From the NCBI GenBank assembly GCA_051710585.1, contig JBPESP010000004.1, positions 62,001-126,000 on the forward strand: a DNA stretch of 64,000 bases, written 5' to 3'. The translations under genes were made by a program, and so were the position numbers. The stretch comes from JBPESP01 sp051710585 (GTDB lineage: Bacteria; Pseudomonadota; Gammaproteobacteria; Enterobacterales; Enterobacteriaceae). Below are positions 33,081 through 43,619 of the stretch, in pieces; the first letter of the stretch is position 1, and the number at the start of each line of letters is the position of its first letter. The notes beneath the pieces were generated by a model. The model saw only the letters and a list, made by a program, of their open reading frames with translations. It searched no databases and was not told where the DNA came from.

Positions 33081-33354
33081 AATGGTTTCGCTGACGATGG
33101 GCTTTTAGTATGGTGGATGCAATTCTCAGTTAGCCACTATAACCTTTTAACCAATAAAGGCGATACCCTTGAAAACCAATAATTTACAGCACTGCTGATT
33201 CTTCTCCAGCACGCTATTATAGCGTCATACAATCCTTATCAATCGCCAACTTGGTTGGCGCACCGTTACCTGCAATAAGCTGATATTTTAAGAAAATTGC
33301 ATAGCGTGATGTAAAGATGCTCTTCAAGAGAAAACACTTTTATGATCAAGCTTC

Positions 33355-34218
33355 TTATATTTTTTTATCGTGATAATCTTCACAGGCCTGCAGGGTATTT
33401 TGGATAAGGGTAGCTACAGTCATCGGTCCAACTCCACCGGGCACTGGCGTGATGTAAGCAGCGCGCTCGGCTACCTTGGCATAATCCACATCGCCGACCA
33501 CTTTACCGTTTTTCAAACGATTAATTCCCACATCCATAACTACCGCGCCGGGTTTAACCCACTCGCCGGGGATAAAGCTTGCTTTGCCTACCGCTACGAC
33601 CAATAGATCGGCATTTTCTATATGACGCCGTAAATCGCGTGTGAAACGGTGGGTGACGGTTACGGTACAGCCTGCCAGTAACAGTTCGAGACTCATGGGG
33701 CGGCCAACGATATTTGAGGTGCCGACGACAACGGCATTAAGGCCAAAAGTGTCGATATGATAATGCTCCAGTAAAGTCACAATGCCGCGCGGAGTGCAAG
33801 GGCGCAGTAGTGGCGCGCATTGGCACAGTCGGCCAACATTGTACGGATGGAAGCCATCCACATCTTTATCCGGCGCAATGTGTTCTAGTACGTTAATATT
33901 ATCTATCCCCGGTGGCAACGGCAGTTGTACCAGAATACCATCTACCCGATGATCGGCATTCAGTTGATCAATCAATGCTAATAATGCCGCTTCCGTGATT
34001 GTACTAAGCAGATCATAGGAGAGGGAAACAAAACCGACGTCTTTACAGGCTTTTCGTTTACTAGCAACATAAATTTTCGAGGGGGGATCACTGCCAACTA
34101 GTACTACTGCCAGTCCCGGGGCGCGCTTCCCCGCCTTTAAACGCGTCCGAACCCGCGCGGCTACATCACTTCTGATCTGCTGAGCAACAGCCTTACCATC
34201 AATTATTTTTGCTACCAT
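33355..34218 (-). CDS. folD: Bifunctional methylene-THF dehydrogenase / methenyl-THF cyclohydrolase
   Basis: A 287-residue protein (E. coli 288) that converts 5,10-methylene-THF to 10-formyl-THF, the formyl donor for Fmt and purine synthesis. The catalytic lysine lies in YVASKRKAC near residue 56. QLPLP follows near 98. The Rossmann domain carries VVGTSNIVGRPMS near 163 and the C-terminal PGGVGPMTVATLI is intact. The ATG yields MVAKIIDGKAVAQQIRSD, the normal start. It is convergent with cysS, as in E. coli. A short remnant of its start survives in copy 3 at 59545-59580. Confidence 0.97.
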   Translation of the reverse strand: MVAKIIDGKAVAQQIRSDVAARVRTRLKAGKRAPGLAVVLVGSDPPSKIYVASKRKACKDVGFVSLSYDLLSTITEAALLALIDQLNADHRVDGILVQLPLPPGIDNINVLEHIAPDKDVDGFHPYNVGRLCQCAPLLRPCTPRGIVTLLEHYHIDTFGLNAVVVGTSNIVGRPMSLELLLAGCTVTVTHRFTRDLRRHIENADLLVVAVGKASFIPGEWVKPGAVVMDVGINRLKNGKVVGDVDYAKVAERAAYITPVPGGVGPMTVATLIQNTLQACEDYHDKKI

Positions 34219-34289
34219 CTGAATCAGAAATCCATTAGCATAATTAGGCTAAAACAGTATTTTGGCAAAAGCTAATTTTTCTAGCATAT

Positions 34290-34670
34290 TTTGATAAATA
34301 GTTTAGTAAAAGGTGTCCATAGCACCGAACTAGTTTTATATTTTCCTATCCTCCAATTTCTTGAAATGCTGATTTATATATTGCTAGATCGCTGCGTACC
34401 TCCAAAAAAAAACGCTTATGCCGATGATTAATCATCTTATTGGGGTACACTGAATTTTGCTCCCTGAGTTAATATGATATGCTTACCTTAAAATATTATA
34501 AGTAAATAAATAAGAAAAATATTTCCTACGGAATTTAGATTCGAAGCGGCAAATATGGTCCTCAAGCAGTACTACACACATGACGAAGCGACTAAGGCGA
34601 TAAATGTTAGTATTTCTGCTATCAACCATTTAGATGAAATCGTATTTTTTGATTATATCCTTAACGTTTA
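34290..34670. other. Decayed leader between folD and the yrdB remnant, copy 1
   Basis: Aligns with 43590-44470 (copy 2) and 59900-60600 (copy 3) over scattered segments. Contains an open piece KQYYTHDEATKAINVSISAI near 34575 that I cannot assign. Confidence 0.4.
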
Positions 34671-34850
34671 AGGCAGTGGCGACGGAGGATCACAAGAGGA
34701 GTATCATAATTATTAGCATTAGAGGGAAAATAGTTATATAAGCAGCCTGCACTAACCTAGCACTCTACGCACATCCCGCCACTGAGCTGGAAAAATACGA
34801 TTTGCTACTCATTATCCCATTGTTTAAGATCAAGAAAATAGATCGGCAGA
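34670..34850 (-). pseudogene. yrdB: yrdB remnant, block copy 1
   Basis: Matches the other two yrdB remnants at nucleotide level (agaggaaaactg-like stretch and the following gcagcctgcactaacctagcac). It precedes the aroE remnant as in E. coli. The identity as yrdB rests mainly on copy 2. Confidence 0.4.
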
Positions 34851-34859
34851 TTTATGCGC

Positions 34860-35432
34860 TCCCGCGAATGCACGCAATCTTTTTTTTCAGCACCAGAAAA
34901 AAATTGAGGATAAATTATCATGATACCACAGAAAAAATAATACTGCCGCTTTACCCTGTTCGGCGATGCTAGATAATGAACGGTGCATCGCTTGGTTAGT
35001 AATAGATATTATAACAACAGACTAATGATGTAATGAACGATACTGGCAGCGGCAGAATCACTCCTTTTCCCTCGCCAACACTCACTAATAGTACCTTACT
35101 GTATCCTAGCCTAGTAGATTGATCTGACAATACTAATCCCGGAGCTATTTCCGACTGTTTCTTTATTGTATTCACCCGTTCAAATCAAAACAGTTTGCTC
35201 TGTGAGTTAATCGCATAGTAAAACGCACGTTTCTTAAATGCTAGAGCAATATGCACCCCACAAGAAAAGCCGCGTCGAAAAAACTAACACCACACTTCCT
35301 AAAATCATTCTAGTAGCTCAATAAATGGCTGTAAGGATGAGTTATACCTGTCTCGGCGATAAATAATAGGGCATGAATACACGGTGAACAACTATGGTTA
35401 ATTAGATTATAAAAACACAAAGATATCCATAG
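34860..35432 (-). pseudogene. aroE: aroE remnant, block copy 1
   Basis: Nucleotide similarity to intact aroE (46871-47704) runs almost end to end, for example gcatgaatacacggtgaacaac near 35372 against gcatggatgcgcggtgaacaac near 47642. About 260 bp are deleted in total and stops are frequent. Confidence 0.85.
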
Positions 35433-35439
35433 TGAAATT

Positions 35440-35700
35440 TCACTTATAATCGGACTTTCTGAGTCAACGAGCTACTCAAAGCATTATGTATTTCAAAGGA
35501 ATTGAGAGCCCTTTTAGCGCTTCTTTCCCAGTGCTGGAAAGAAGCGTCTAATTACCAACAAACTTTCTCGGCGCTACGCGCTAGCGATCTTTTAGCTGGT
35601 TAAGTACTATTGGTACTGCTGGATATCAGCGCTTGGACCGCATTTTCGTTGTCAGGCTCGAAAGCTTAATCAGAACACCAAGCTCCGTCCGGATAAGTAA
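35440..35700 (-). pseudogene. tsaC: tsaC remnant, block copy 1
   Basis: Aligns with the C-terminal half of intact tsaC (63375-63947), for example tctcggcgctacgcgctagcg near 35567 against tctgcgctacgcgctggcg near 63493. The N-terminal half is gone. Confidence 0.8.
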
Positions 35701-35779
35701 TTCCTGGTGTTAATATAGCACAATGAGCAGTCTCCTCCTGTCTTAGACAATAAGGATTCAATTATAATTATTATTATGC

Positions 35780-35870
35780 ATCACTATTAATCAACCGCAA
35801 TTCTTATCAGCACAAAGAAGGGCTTTAAACTGCCTGCAGTGTTTTTTATTATTAATAGCGAAATTATAAT
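35780..35870 (-). pseudogene. yrdD: yrdD remnant, block copy 1
   Basis: Minus-strand FKALLCADKNCG resembles the C-terminal zinc-finger tail of YrdD (VKHFCASKQCG). The position between tsaC and smg matches E. coli. The surrounding 35700-36360 is otherwise unreadable. Confidence 0.5.
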
Positions 35871-36369
35871 ACTTATGTTTATTCACTGAAAGTTTATTAT
35901 TTAAGGGACATTTACAGACGGGTACTGATCAAACAGACGTAAAAATTTTTGCAAAAGTACGAGATACTCCATACAAATTTACCGAAAAGCACCATGAACA
36001 GGGAAAAACGCTGTTTCGATCACCACACCGTAAGTATAATATATTTACACTTTGAGATAGTTTGAGCAGCCGATAAACATACTATAAAACGTCCTTTGCA
36101 TAATAATACCAACATGGATTGATATGCATGGTATGGTATAAAGAGTTGTATTTCAATGAATTTTTAGCACATAATCATCATCCCTAAGGCCTCAGTGGAT
36201 GAATATAGTTGTATTATAAGATAATAATACAACCAAGAGATGAGCCTTGTTGATCAGCAGACAATAACAAATTCTGCTGCGCATGTGAGGGAGTATTTCA
36301 TTTTCTTCGTATAAATACAATTTTTATTGAACGATAAATTATCTTTGATGAATCAATGTAAATAGTGTT

Positions 36370-36823
36370 TATCTTCTTCAAAAATTTAATATTCCATTTT
36401 TTTGGTAGGCATTTTCGCAGCCGGGAATATTAAAAATATCATAAGAATAACCCATGTCAGATCTTCTAGATCAAAGTCTGCCGCGTCCAGTGCCATCATA
36501 CGATCGATTACTATCTCGCGAGTTTCAAGGTTCAACAGTTAAATCTGTTCAATAAATAATAAGAAACCGCGACAATCGGTATACAGGAACTGACTTTCTT
36601 TATCAGAATAGATACGCATACCAAGCAGATCAACACCAAGAGTAAATGTTTTGCCCGCCCGTCCTGTAAATCTGCCAGTTTTTAGCCACTTTAATGCATG
36701 ATAAATATCGTCCTGATGAAAAACAGCCTGGATAAGGTCATAGGTTAATTTATCCTGATTCATGCGTATTTCAACTTCGTTATAGATGTAGATTTCAAAC
36801 AAATACATAAGTACCTCGAACAC
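36370..36823 (-). pseudogene. smg: smg remnant, block copy 1 (one stop plus one frameshift)
   Basis: The least decayed pseudogene in the block. The first 94 codons read MFEVLMYLFEIYIYNEVE to CRGFLLFIEQI, then a TAA replaces the Gln of the family motif EQIQVLNLE. The frame continues after the stop as LLNLETREIVIDRMMALDAA and then DLTWVILM, after which a T-run indel shifts the frame before FNIPGCENAY. Smg (DUF494) has no established function. A truncated product of 94 residues cannot be excluded. Confidence 0.85.
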
Positions 36824-37069
36824 GACCTGCCCTCCTTAAATCGGACACATAGCCGCCGGGTACAAACTGCGATCCATCCTGCTAATTCCAGTTTTAGTAG
36901 CTTCATCACTACTTCTAGCATAGGTTTGCCAGCACGTCAGCGATAACGTCAATAGATGTAACCTCATCTTTTCTACATTAGCCAATACATAGGAAGTGGA
37001 AATTTAACTTCGTATTCTAGCGCAAAAATAATTTTTATCTTGTTTGGCGCCACAATAATTTAGGTTAAC

Positions 37070-37330
37070 ATATAGTTTTAGAAATATAACCACTGAACTG
37101 CTAATGAGTATTGCGCGCTTGTGACGGGTAAATCAGGATGGTAGAGCGATACTGGAAGGGCTTCCAAGCTGACCTGGCAAGGCAAAGATTCTCCGTAACT
37201 TAATCCAGCTCTTTGCGGTGATATTTGTTTAAATATTCCTTGGCCTCTGACTGGTATTAATCTTTTCACACCGCTGCCAGGCATAGCTATATTTCGCTTG
37301 ATGGGATTTACACTCCTCTGACTACGCGTA
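37070..37330 (-). pseudogene. dprA: dprA remnant, block copy 1
   Basis: Minus-strand RRIFALPGQLGSPSS near 37200, followed shortly by KRAILISS, matches the DprA core (REVFALPGPIGNPGSEG then KQGAILVTE). An open frame of 68 codons in another phase is a chance. DprA loads RecA during transformation and is expendable here. Confidence 0.7.
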
Positions 37331-37434
37331 TAAAAAGCCTGGATATTTTCTGTCCAAAGTTGTCAATCAAAGCCGAAAATGTCTAGAATAAAGACAAATA
37401 TCGATTTCATAGTCAAATGCAAATTCAGGCAATT

Positions 37435-37914
37435 ATGTCATTATTGCAAGTATTACATTATCCCGATAAGCGGCTGCGCAAAGTCGCCAAACCTGTTATT
37501 GATATCAATGACGCCATCCATCGCATCGTGGATGATATGTTAGAAACTATGTACATCAAAGACGGCATTGGTTTGGCAGCCACCCAGATTAACATTCACC
37601 AGCAGATTATTGTGATCGATGTCTCAGAAAGTCGAAAGCAGCATCTAGTATTAATCAATCCTGAATTACTAGAGAAAAGCGGCGAAATCGGTATTAATGA
37701 GGGGTGTTTATCGATCCCCAATCAATGTGGCTTCGTTATGCGAGCTAAAAAAGTGAAAGTGCAGGCGCTGAATCGCGACGGTAATATTTTCATGCTGGAG
37801 GCAGCCGATCTGCTAGCGATCTGCATCCAGCATGAAATGGATCACTTAATCGGTAAACTTTTTATCGATTACCTCTCGCCACTGAAACATCAGCGCATTC
37901 GTAAAAAAAAATGA
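37435..37914 (+). CDS. def: Peptide deformylase, with C-terminal tail lost at an A9 tract
   Basis: A 159-residue metalloenzyme that removes the N-formyl group from nascent proteins. All three motifs are intact: GIGLAATQ at 44-51, EGCLS at 89-93 with the metal ligand Cys91, and HEMDH at 133-137 with both histidine ligands and the catalytic Glu. I start at the ATG at 37435 (MSLLQVLHYPDKRLRK), which matches the family; an upstream in-frame ATG at 37417 would add six residues. E. coli Def has 169 residues. Here the frame ends within a run of nine A bases (37903-37911). One base more or less would open a tail reading MKKLVEENERAG, like the E. coli end. The catalytic domain is unaffected. It is the only intact def in the window. 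Confidence 0.95.
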   Translation: MSLLQVLHYPDKRLRKVAKPVIDINDAIHRIVDDMLETMYIKDGIGLAATQINIHQQIIVIDVSESRKQHLVLINPELLEKSGEIGINEGCLSIPNQCGFVMRAKKVKVQALNRDGNIFMLEAADLLAICIQHEMDHLIGKLFIDYLSPLKHQRIRKKK

Positions 37915-37980
37915 AAAAACTAGTGGAAGAGAATGAACGCGCGGGCGTAAAAATAACCCAACAACGCCATAGGAAATATC

Positions 37981-38825
37981 GTGTCTAAACTCTTTATGTA
38001 TTATCTTCACAGATATATCGGATTTTGCTGCGTGTCATATGGACGCGTTTTTTATAGAGGCTAAACAGCAGGTAATTGGGGGGTTACCCAGATCTGGATC
38101 GGCTAATGACGCGGCAATCACCTGATACACAATTTTGTGAAAAAATTGATTTAGCGGGCATAACTTACCCGTATTTTAGCCTACTTTGTTGTGCAAAAAA
38201 AACTGAGGGGCAACTAAGCGTGCCGGATCTGAGATATTATATATAGTCGTGTAGTCATCCTCGCTTACAGATAAATCTTCAGCAGGCCGCATTAGTCGGC
38301 AACAATCACAAAGGCGTAAAAATTATGCAAATGGGATACCAGACTTCAACACTGATGTCATACTGAAGGGCCGTATCTGCGCAATTTATCCTGATGATAC
38401 CAGTATTTTACTGTATGAAAATAGGCGGTAACGTTGTAGAGCTAAACAATCCTATTACAACCTACGCAGATAAACTTAGGAGAGAATAAGCCCGACTCAA
38501 CTAACATCTACTCGCGGCGAAGCTTGAGCACTGCATTTATACTTTCAATATTTATCTCATAAGTTGTTTTCTTCTAGAAAAAAAATAAATTAAAATATGG
38601 GCTTCCAACGTCGATAACAGGCAGACGTTTCCACACGCAGGCGGGTCGATATTAGCTACAAACAAGGCTAGCAACCACCTCGCCACTGATGAGGGGATAT
38701 TAATGCTGACGCGCAGTTGCAGCTGACAGATAAAAAAAGCGATATCATTTCAATATTTGCTCAATTCACGCAAGGAATGGTTTATTCTCGGCACCGTTCT
38801 AGATTAATATCCACTTATATATGAG
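37981..38825 (+). pseudogene. fmt: fmt remnant, block copy 1
   Basis: Aligns over its length with intact fmt at 50470-51420, for example ggatattaatgctgacgcgcagttgcag near 38695 (two halves) against ggatattaatgctgacccaattgcag near 51310. It begins with the same GTG context (aggaaatatcgtgtct). Frameshifts and deletions run throughout. It follows def at the ancestral distance. Confidence 0.88.
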
Positions 38826-38878
38826 CAAGTGACCTTTTGGCATCGCTTGAAAAGCGAGCACCCTATAACCCTGTTTGG

Positions 38879-39690
38879 CTATGAAAAAACACTATAATCT
38901 CCTTGTTATTACTACTAGAATGGCAATCCAAGTTTTGGATCAACCCCAGTCTATTAGATCTTTGTTTCTGTTGCTGCACAGGCTTTTTCTTAAATTAAAG
39001 AAGGACCACGCATTCTTGTAGAAGCTGTTCTTTGAGAACATATATATCCTGCCAGAATTGGCATGATTACTGCGCCAGCTAATGGTAAAACCACTGAGTT
39101 GGAAATAATGCCCGGTACACTATCTCCTGATGGTTGGTCTCTATATCAGCTAATATAGATCAAAATTCCTCCATCTACCTTAGAGGCAGAGACGGTTGAA
39201 AGCGCAATAACAATGAAACGACCATGGTTTGGGGGGGTAATTAATAGGCATATTGCGCGCTAGTTTTAGCGCCAACAAGCAACCTTGCTGACTGATAATA
39301 CTAAGCAGGATATCTAGCATTTACACCCTTTTCTAGTTGGAAAAATAGATCCTTGTCAGCGACATATGCTCAGATCATTAACGCCAATAACAAATGCTAC
39401 TGATGTAGTTGCGCGTTAACCGCCTTGCATTACAAGTTGTAACACTTATATGGCGCTGCCGGCTGGTGTAAATATTGCGGTTGTCTCGTACCCCCCATAA
39501 TATAGCCCCAGCGTAATATGTCGAATCCGAATATTAAATACTTACGCTGTGACAGGATTATCACCGCACTAACCGGACTGCAGCGGTAAATTATGTCCAA
39601 CACTTGGCAAATTCTGAATCTCGGAGGTACATTCCTGTATTATGTTATTTGTTCCATTTTACCGTAAGCAAACTGCTGAAAATTGCTGTA
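38879..39690 (+). pseudogene. rsmB: rsmB remnant, block copy 1
   Basis: 16S rRNA m5C967 methyltransferase remnant. MKKHYNLLVITTRMAIQVL at the start and CPVHYLLMVGLYIS near 39100 resemble the RsmB N-terminal domain (TVHYLIMVGLYQL). Near 39520 is NPNIKYLRCDRIITALTGLQ ([20 protein letters not shown]), then LNLGGTFLYYVICSILP (LKTGGTLVYATCSVLP). The catalytic middle is mostly deleted. Confidence 0.82.
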
Positions 39691-39744
39691 TTCTTTACCA
39701 ATCATCTGACAGCCCTATTGCACAACTCTAATGAAATAAAAATT

Positions 39745-40550
39745 ATGCCTTTACCCGATATTTTATACGCTATTTCCGTATAGCAGCAACATTCCCTTCA
39801 GGACAGGCTAATTCATCCGAAAGACTCGATAATTATCTAGATGGGCAACGAAGTATTTTCGTTATTTTGCAGGATATTTTGGTGATAATGAGTGAAATGT
39901 AGCTCCTGAAAAACTATAATTATATCATGATTGTCTATCGTAAAAAATATCAATGTCGCTCTGGGTGATTAGCTGGAAAATATTAGAAATAAAGTTTCTT
40001 TAGCGTGATCAGGAATGGCTGCAGAGTTTACGGAAAGGCCAAATGATGCTGCATCTTCTATGCGTAATACCTTAAGACATTAGGATCAAGATCTGGTGGC
40101 GTAGGAGCATGTAGAACAGATTGACCTCTTCATCGTCATTACCAATGACGATGAAGCTAATATTATGTACAGGCATGCTGCTCAAACGCATAGAGGTAAA
40201 ACATGTTAGTATATATCAGTGTTGAGCCTATATTGATTTAGTGTAAAGTAGCGTTATTGATATTACATTTACCCGCAATAGCCCACGATTTCAGCACTAC
40301 TTTGATATGTTGAGCGAAAGTAGATATCCTCAGAGGTTTTTCGCTGCGACATAAAGCTGCTAAGGCGATTAAAGCTATCACCAACTTAATTAAGAGCACT
40401 TCACGTGTTGTCGACCGGTATATTGATGGTATCAAACTAGCTCTCGGCAGCATTATAGGCAACTTTAATAGATGCATAAAGCAAGGTACTACCATGATCA
40501 TCTTCTTGACAGATAAAAACTTTATCAGTGATGTGGAATGCTTTCCAGCC
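39745..40550 (+). pseudogene. trkA: trkA remnant, block copy 1
   Basis: Potassium-uptake regulator remnant covering the second half. FIVITNDDEANIM-like sequence near 40130 (family FIAVTNDDEANIM) and, after several shifts, the C-terminal MIIFLTDKNFISDVECF near 40495 (MFLTDKKFITDVERLF) are clear. The N-terminal NAD-binding domain is deleted. Confidence 0.82.
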
Positions 40551-40739
40551 TATTTTAGTTGATAAACGGTTATCCAGAAGCAGCTTTTTATTGGCATCTA
40601 TGCCGAATTAGTGATTTGCCCCTTGAACCTTCAGTTAGGCACAACTCGTTTGAGCATGCGATTGACCTTATTATAGAGTAGGTATAGCTATAGCGCGGTG
40701 GCAGGCTATAGTATTTACCCTGCTAGTTCGTCTGGAATG

Positions 40740-42250
40740 CACCGTAGGAGCATAAATTCTAATATAATACCCTATAAATAAGACGTGGTAGAATCATATC
40801 ATCTTCTCTGGCATTGCTGCTCTTTCTTCGGTTTCTCTAGAAGAGACCGTATAACAGGTATTTCTAGGGCCGCTAGAGCTGAGATAGAAGACTTACCCGT
40901 TCCTCTCTAGGTTGTTATTTATTATTTAGTGCAGAGTGCTGTCTACCTCTTTTAGCGTTATTCAGCGTTACAGAGGGTTTTGGTAGTATCCTAATCTTTA
41001 ACTTTTCTATAATTAAAGGTTCACTGTTGTAATGCAGGTTACGCTAGCTGGCTGTAAGCGGATCACTTCCTGTACCAACATCCTGCGAGCGTTAGCAATT
41101 TTTTACTTCTGTTGATCGTTAAGCTCTGCACCTTACGCTAAAGCAGGGCGGCTGATGGGGTATCGTTTTATTATCACAAGCTCATCACGTGACCCCTAGC
41201 TCATCAACTAGATGATACAGGCTTGCATTATGAAGGATTTATAGTGGTTTTTTTATTTTACGCACACTCATGCGTGCTATAAAGCAAATAAGCAATGTAG
41301 TACTTGACAACCCTGGTTCCTAAAACGCTTACGTACTAAAAAAATCTAGTGAACTTGCAGTTCGCTGATTCAACAATTAGCGAAAATACCCTCCCGCAAA
41401 AGGTGTCAGGCAATCCAAGTAAACTGACCATTCACTGTTACAAACATAATCAAAAAAACCTTACTTAAGGTAACAATTCAGCCAAATACTACCAAGATCT
41501 ACAGTGAGTAAATTAACGATAATGTGTTCAACTTTAAGATAGGGATAATATAGAGCATTTTTAATGCACCTGAACTAAAGCTTCGGAACTTCAGGAGAGA
41601 TCTTGCATGCTAATTTCCCCTTCTTTTGCAGTAAGTTTAAGGTAGGCTACGGATATCAATTCGATGCTGTTCACGCTTATTTATTTCATTTTTATACGGG
41701 AATGGCATCTCAAAACTTTAGAAAGTAAGATATATAATAAATCTTAATCACCCTATCATGAGAGATATTCATTAGTTGTAACTGTAAGTTACAGAGGAAA
41801 TAAATGAAAAAATAATTTTTTATGTTCTTTAAATAACTTCATAAGTAATAGAAGTGTTATAACTGCTGCAGCTGAATAGGGAATTCCTTCTTAGTATTGC
41901 AGAACTATTTAATTGTAGATGCAAAACCATCTTTTACAGTGATGTAAATTGCATATAAGAAACTCTTTAACTTGGACTAGTTCTCATATTAGTTAATATG
42001 CACTAAAATAGCTTCTCTAGCGATATTCAATGGATTAATTAACAAGGAAATTCCAATAGAGGTTCCTTTAGAACCGCTAAGCATATTATGCTATAAGAAA
42101 AGTAGAGGGGCTTACCTAATAAATATTAGGTCATTATCTATTTCATTTTATTATTTTATATAATATTAATATATTAACCTAATTTACATTTATCTGATAG
42201 ATACCTAAAAGACGTTTAAATCACTTTTAAATCTGCTTAAACCACAAACG
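40740..42250 (-). repeat. Dispersed repeat R, copy R5
   Basis: Reverse-complement copy of R between block copies 1 and 2. The leader occupies about 41700-42250. The gene-like part at 40740-41690 shares with R1 and R6 a degenerate ribosome site and ATG (minus: aggggaaattagcatgcaag near 41605) and a consensus tail. Aligning R1, R5 and R6 gives an open consensus that I could not name. Confidence 0.55.
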
Positions 42251-42749
42251 TTTAAGTTTATAATTTAGTGCAAAGAATCATTTTGCCTATTTTGTGCGAT
42301 GAGTCCATGATCTTTAAAATATCTATAAGTTTTACCATAAAGAACTTCGCGTTTATCTATCATTTAACTTAAAAGTTAAAAAAAATAATTACCACTTCAT
42401 TCGTTTTTTCTTGTATTATTATAATTTTGCCATCACTAACAATATCGTACAGCTAGACTAGCTAATTTTAGAGGATGGCACATAGATCTTTTCTAAAAGG
42501 AGGAAAATAGTTACATAAGCGCCCTGTCCGGTTGTGTGATTTAACTCCTCCTGAAGCACGCTATACGGCTCATAATTTCCTTCATTAACAACATATTCCC
42601 GCAGCTGCAGATATGGATTAACAAGATATAGCCTATAAAATAATGTAAAAAAATGCAGTGCTTGTCCGCGTCAGCCTCTTCACTAGTTGAAGGAAATAGC
42701 GCTTGTAGTAAAAAGAGTTTAGTAGCTAACGCTGATGCACCCGGCAGCG

Positions 42750-43000
42750 AAAAATACTGATAGTAGTTATCATCTGTGCAATAGTATGTCGCTATGCAAA
42801 ATCACGAGTTATATACCTAGCCACGGTTATTTTTTAAACTATTGTTAGCTTATTTTCACCGACGTGCGGGTAGCCTTTTGCTTCATCCTGGCGATAAAAA
42901 ACCTGCTAATTTAGCGCATGAAGCCGTTAATTACACGATGAAATAATATTGCCATAAACTCGCTATAGTAATTTTAATAAAATTATTAAGGGTTTTAATT
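42750..43000 (-). pseudogene. ppiB: ppiB remnant, block copy 2
   Basis: Recognised by alignment with the N-terminal half of the copy 1 remnant (42820-42980 against 31200-31350), not by a readable protein. Very eroded. Confidence 0.5.
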
Positions 43001-43324
43001 AACAACATTTTATATGCGATACTTTTAATAACGATATCGCTATGATTGATATATAGTGACACTATAGTGAATGTCTTGACGGACTAATGAATTTTATTTT
43101 TACAAAATATTTAAAGATAGAGGTTTTTATAGTAAAATATGCTATAAAATCAGTAAAGACTCCGGCTTTATCTCCTGTGAGAGGTAGGCTACCAGTAATT
43201 CATTAAGTTGTATACTTTTGCAATAGCTACGGCTTTAGGGTTCAATACTCTGTTAACTTATTGATCTTTAGAGTTTTTCGCTCTACTGCATAATCCAATT
43301 TATAGACATATAGAATGATTTTCG

Positions 43325-43600
43325 ATATTTAAAATTTAAACAGCCTGAGTTGCAAAAAAAAGATTTTAAACTTATTTATGCTACTAAAATAGGTATGATA
43401 TATGTGTGGCATCATCATGTATAACTTTCGCTACATTCAGCCCATGAATGTAGCTTCGGCACTTTTAAGCGTTACAACACACTTGCTTTACATTTATATT
43501 AACTATGTTATGTACAATGTTAGATTGGTGACATTAATACTGATTATCTCGTCAATTTTTCTGGTCTGTTCCTATAAATGGTTGTGTGAAAAGTGCTCAT
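43325..43600 (+). pseudogene. cysS: cysS remnant, block copy 2
   Basis: N-terminal sixth only. ATTTATGCTACTAAAATAGG near 43372 aligns with the region upstream of HIGH in intact cysS. MYNFRYIQPMNVASALLSVT stands where YDLCHIGHGRTFVVFDVIT is expected. Everything after about residue 70 is deleted. Confidence 0.78.
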
Positions 43601-43619
43601 AGCGCTGCACCATTTCACT

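Larger units (their letters stand above)
30650..40740 (+). repeat. Gene block copy 1 of 3 (retains cysS, folD, def)
   Basis: Block in ancestral order: ppiB remnant, cysS (intact), folD (intact), yrdB, aroE, tsaC, yrdD, smg and dprA remnants, def (intact), fmt, rsmB and trkA remnants. Homology to copies 2 and 3 is visible both in pseudogenes and in intergenic DNA (for example the leader upstream of cysS at 31200-31690, against 42820-43320 and 58340-58800). The segment from folD to tRNA-Ala, including argU, is deleted here around 34290. Confidence 0.88.

Noticed and set aside
37078..37284. 68-codon minus ORF (MPGSGVKRLIPVRGQ) as a small protein
   Set aside because: Another frame of the same stretch reads FALPGQLGSPSS, the DprA core, so the ORF is a shadow of a pseudogene.
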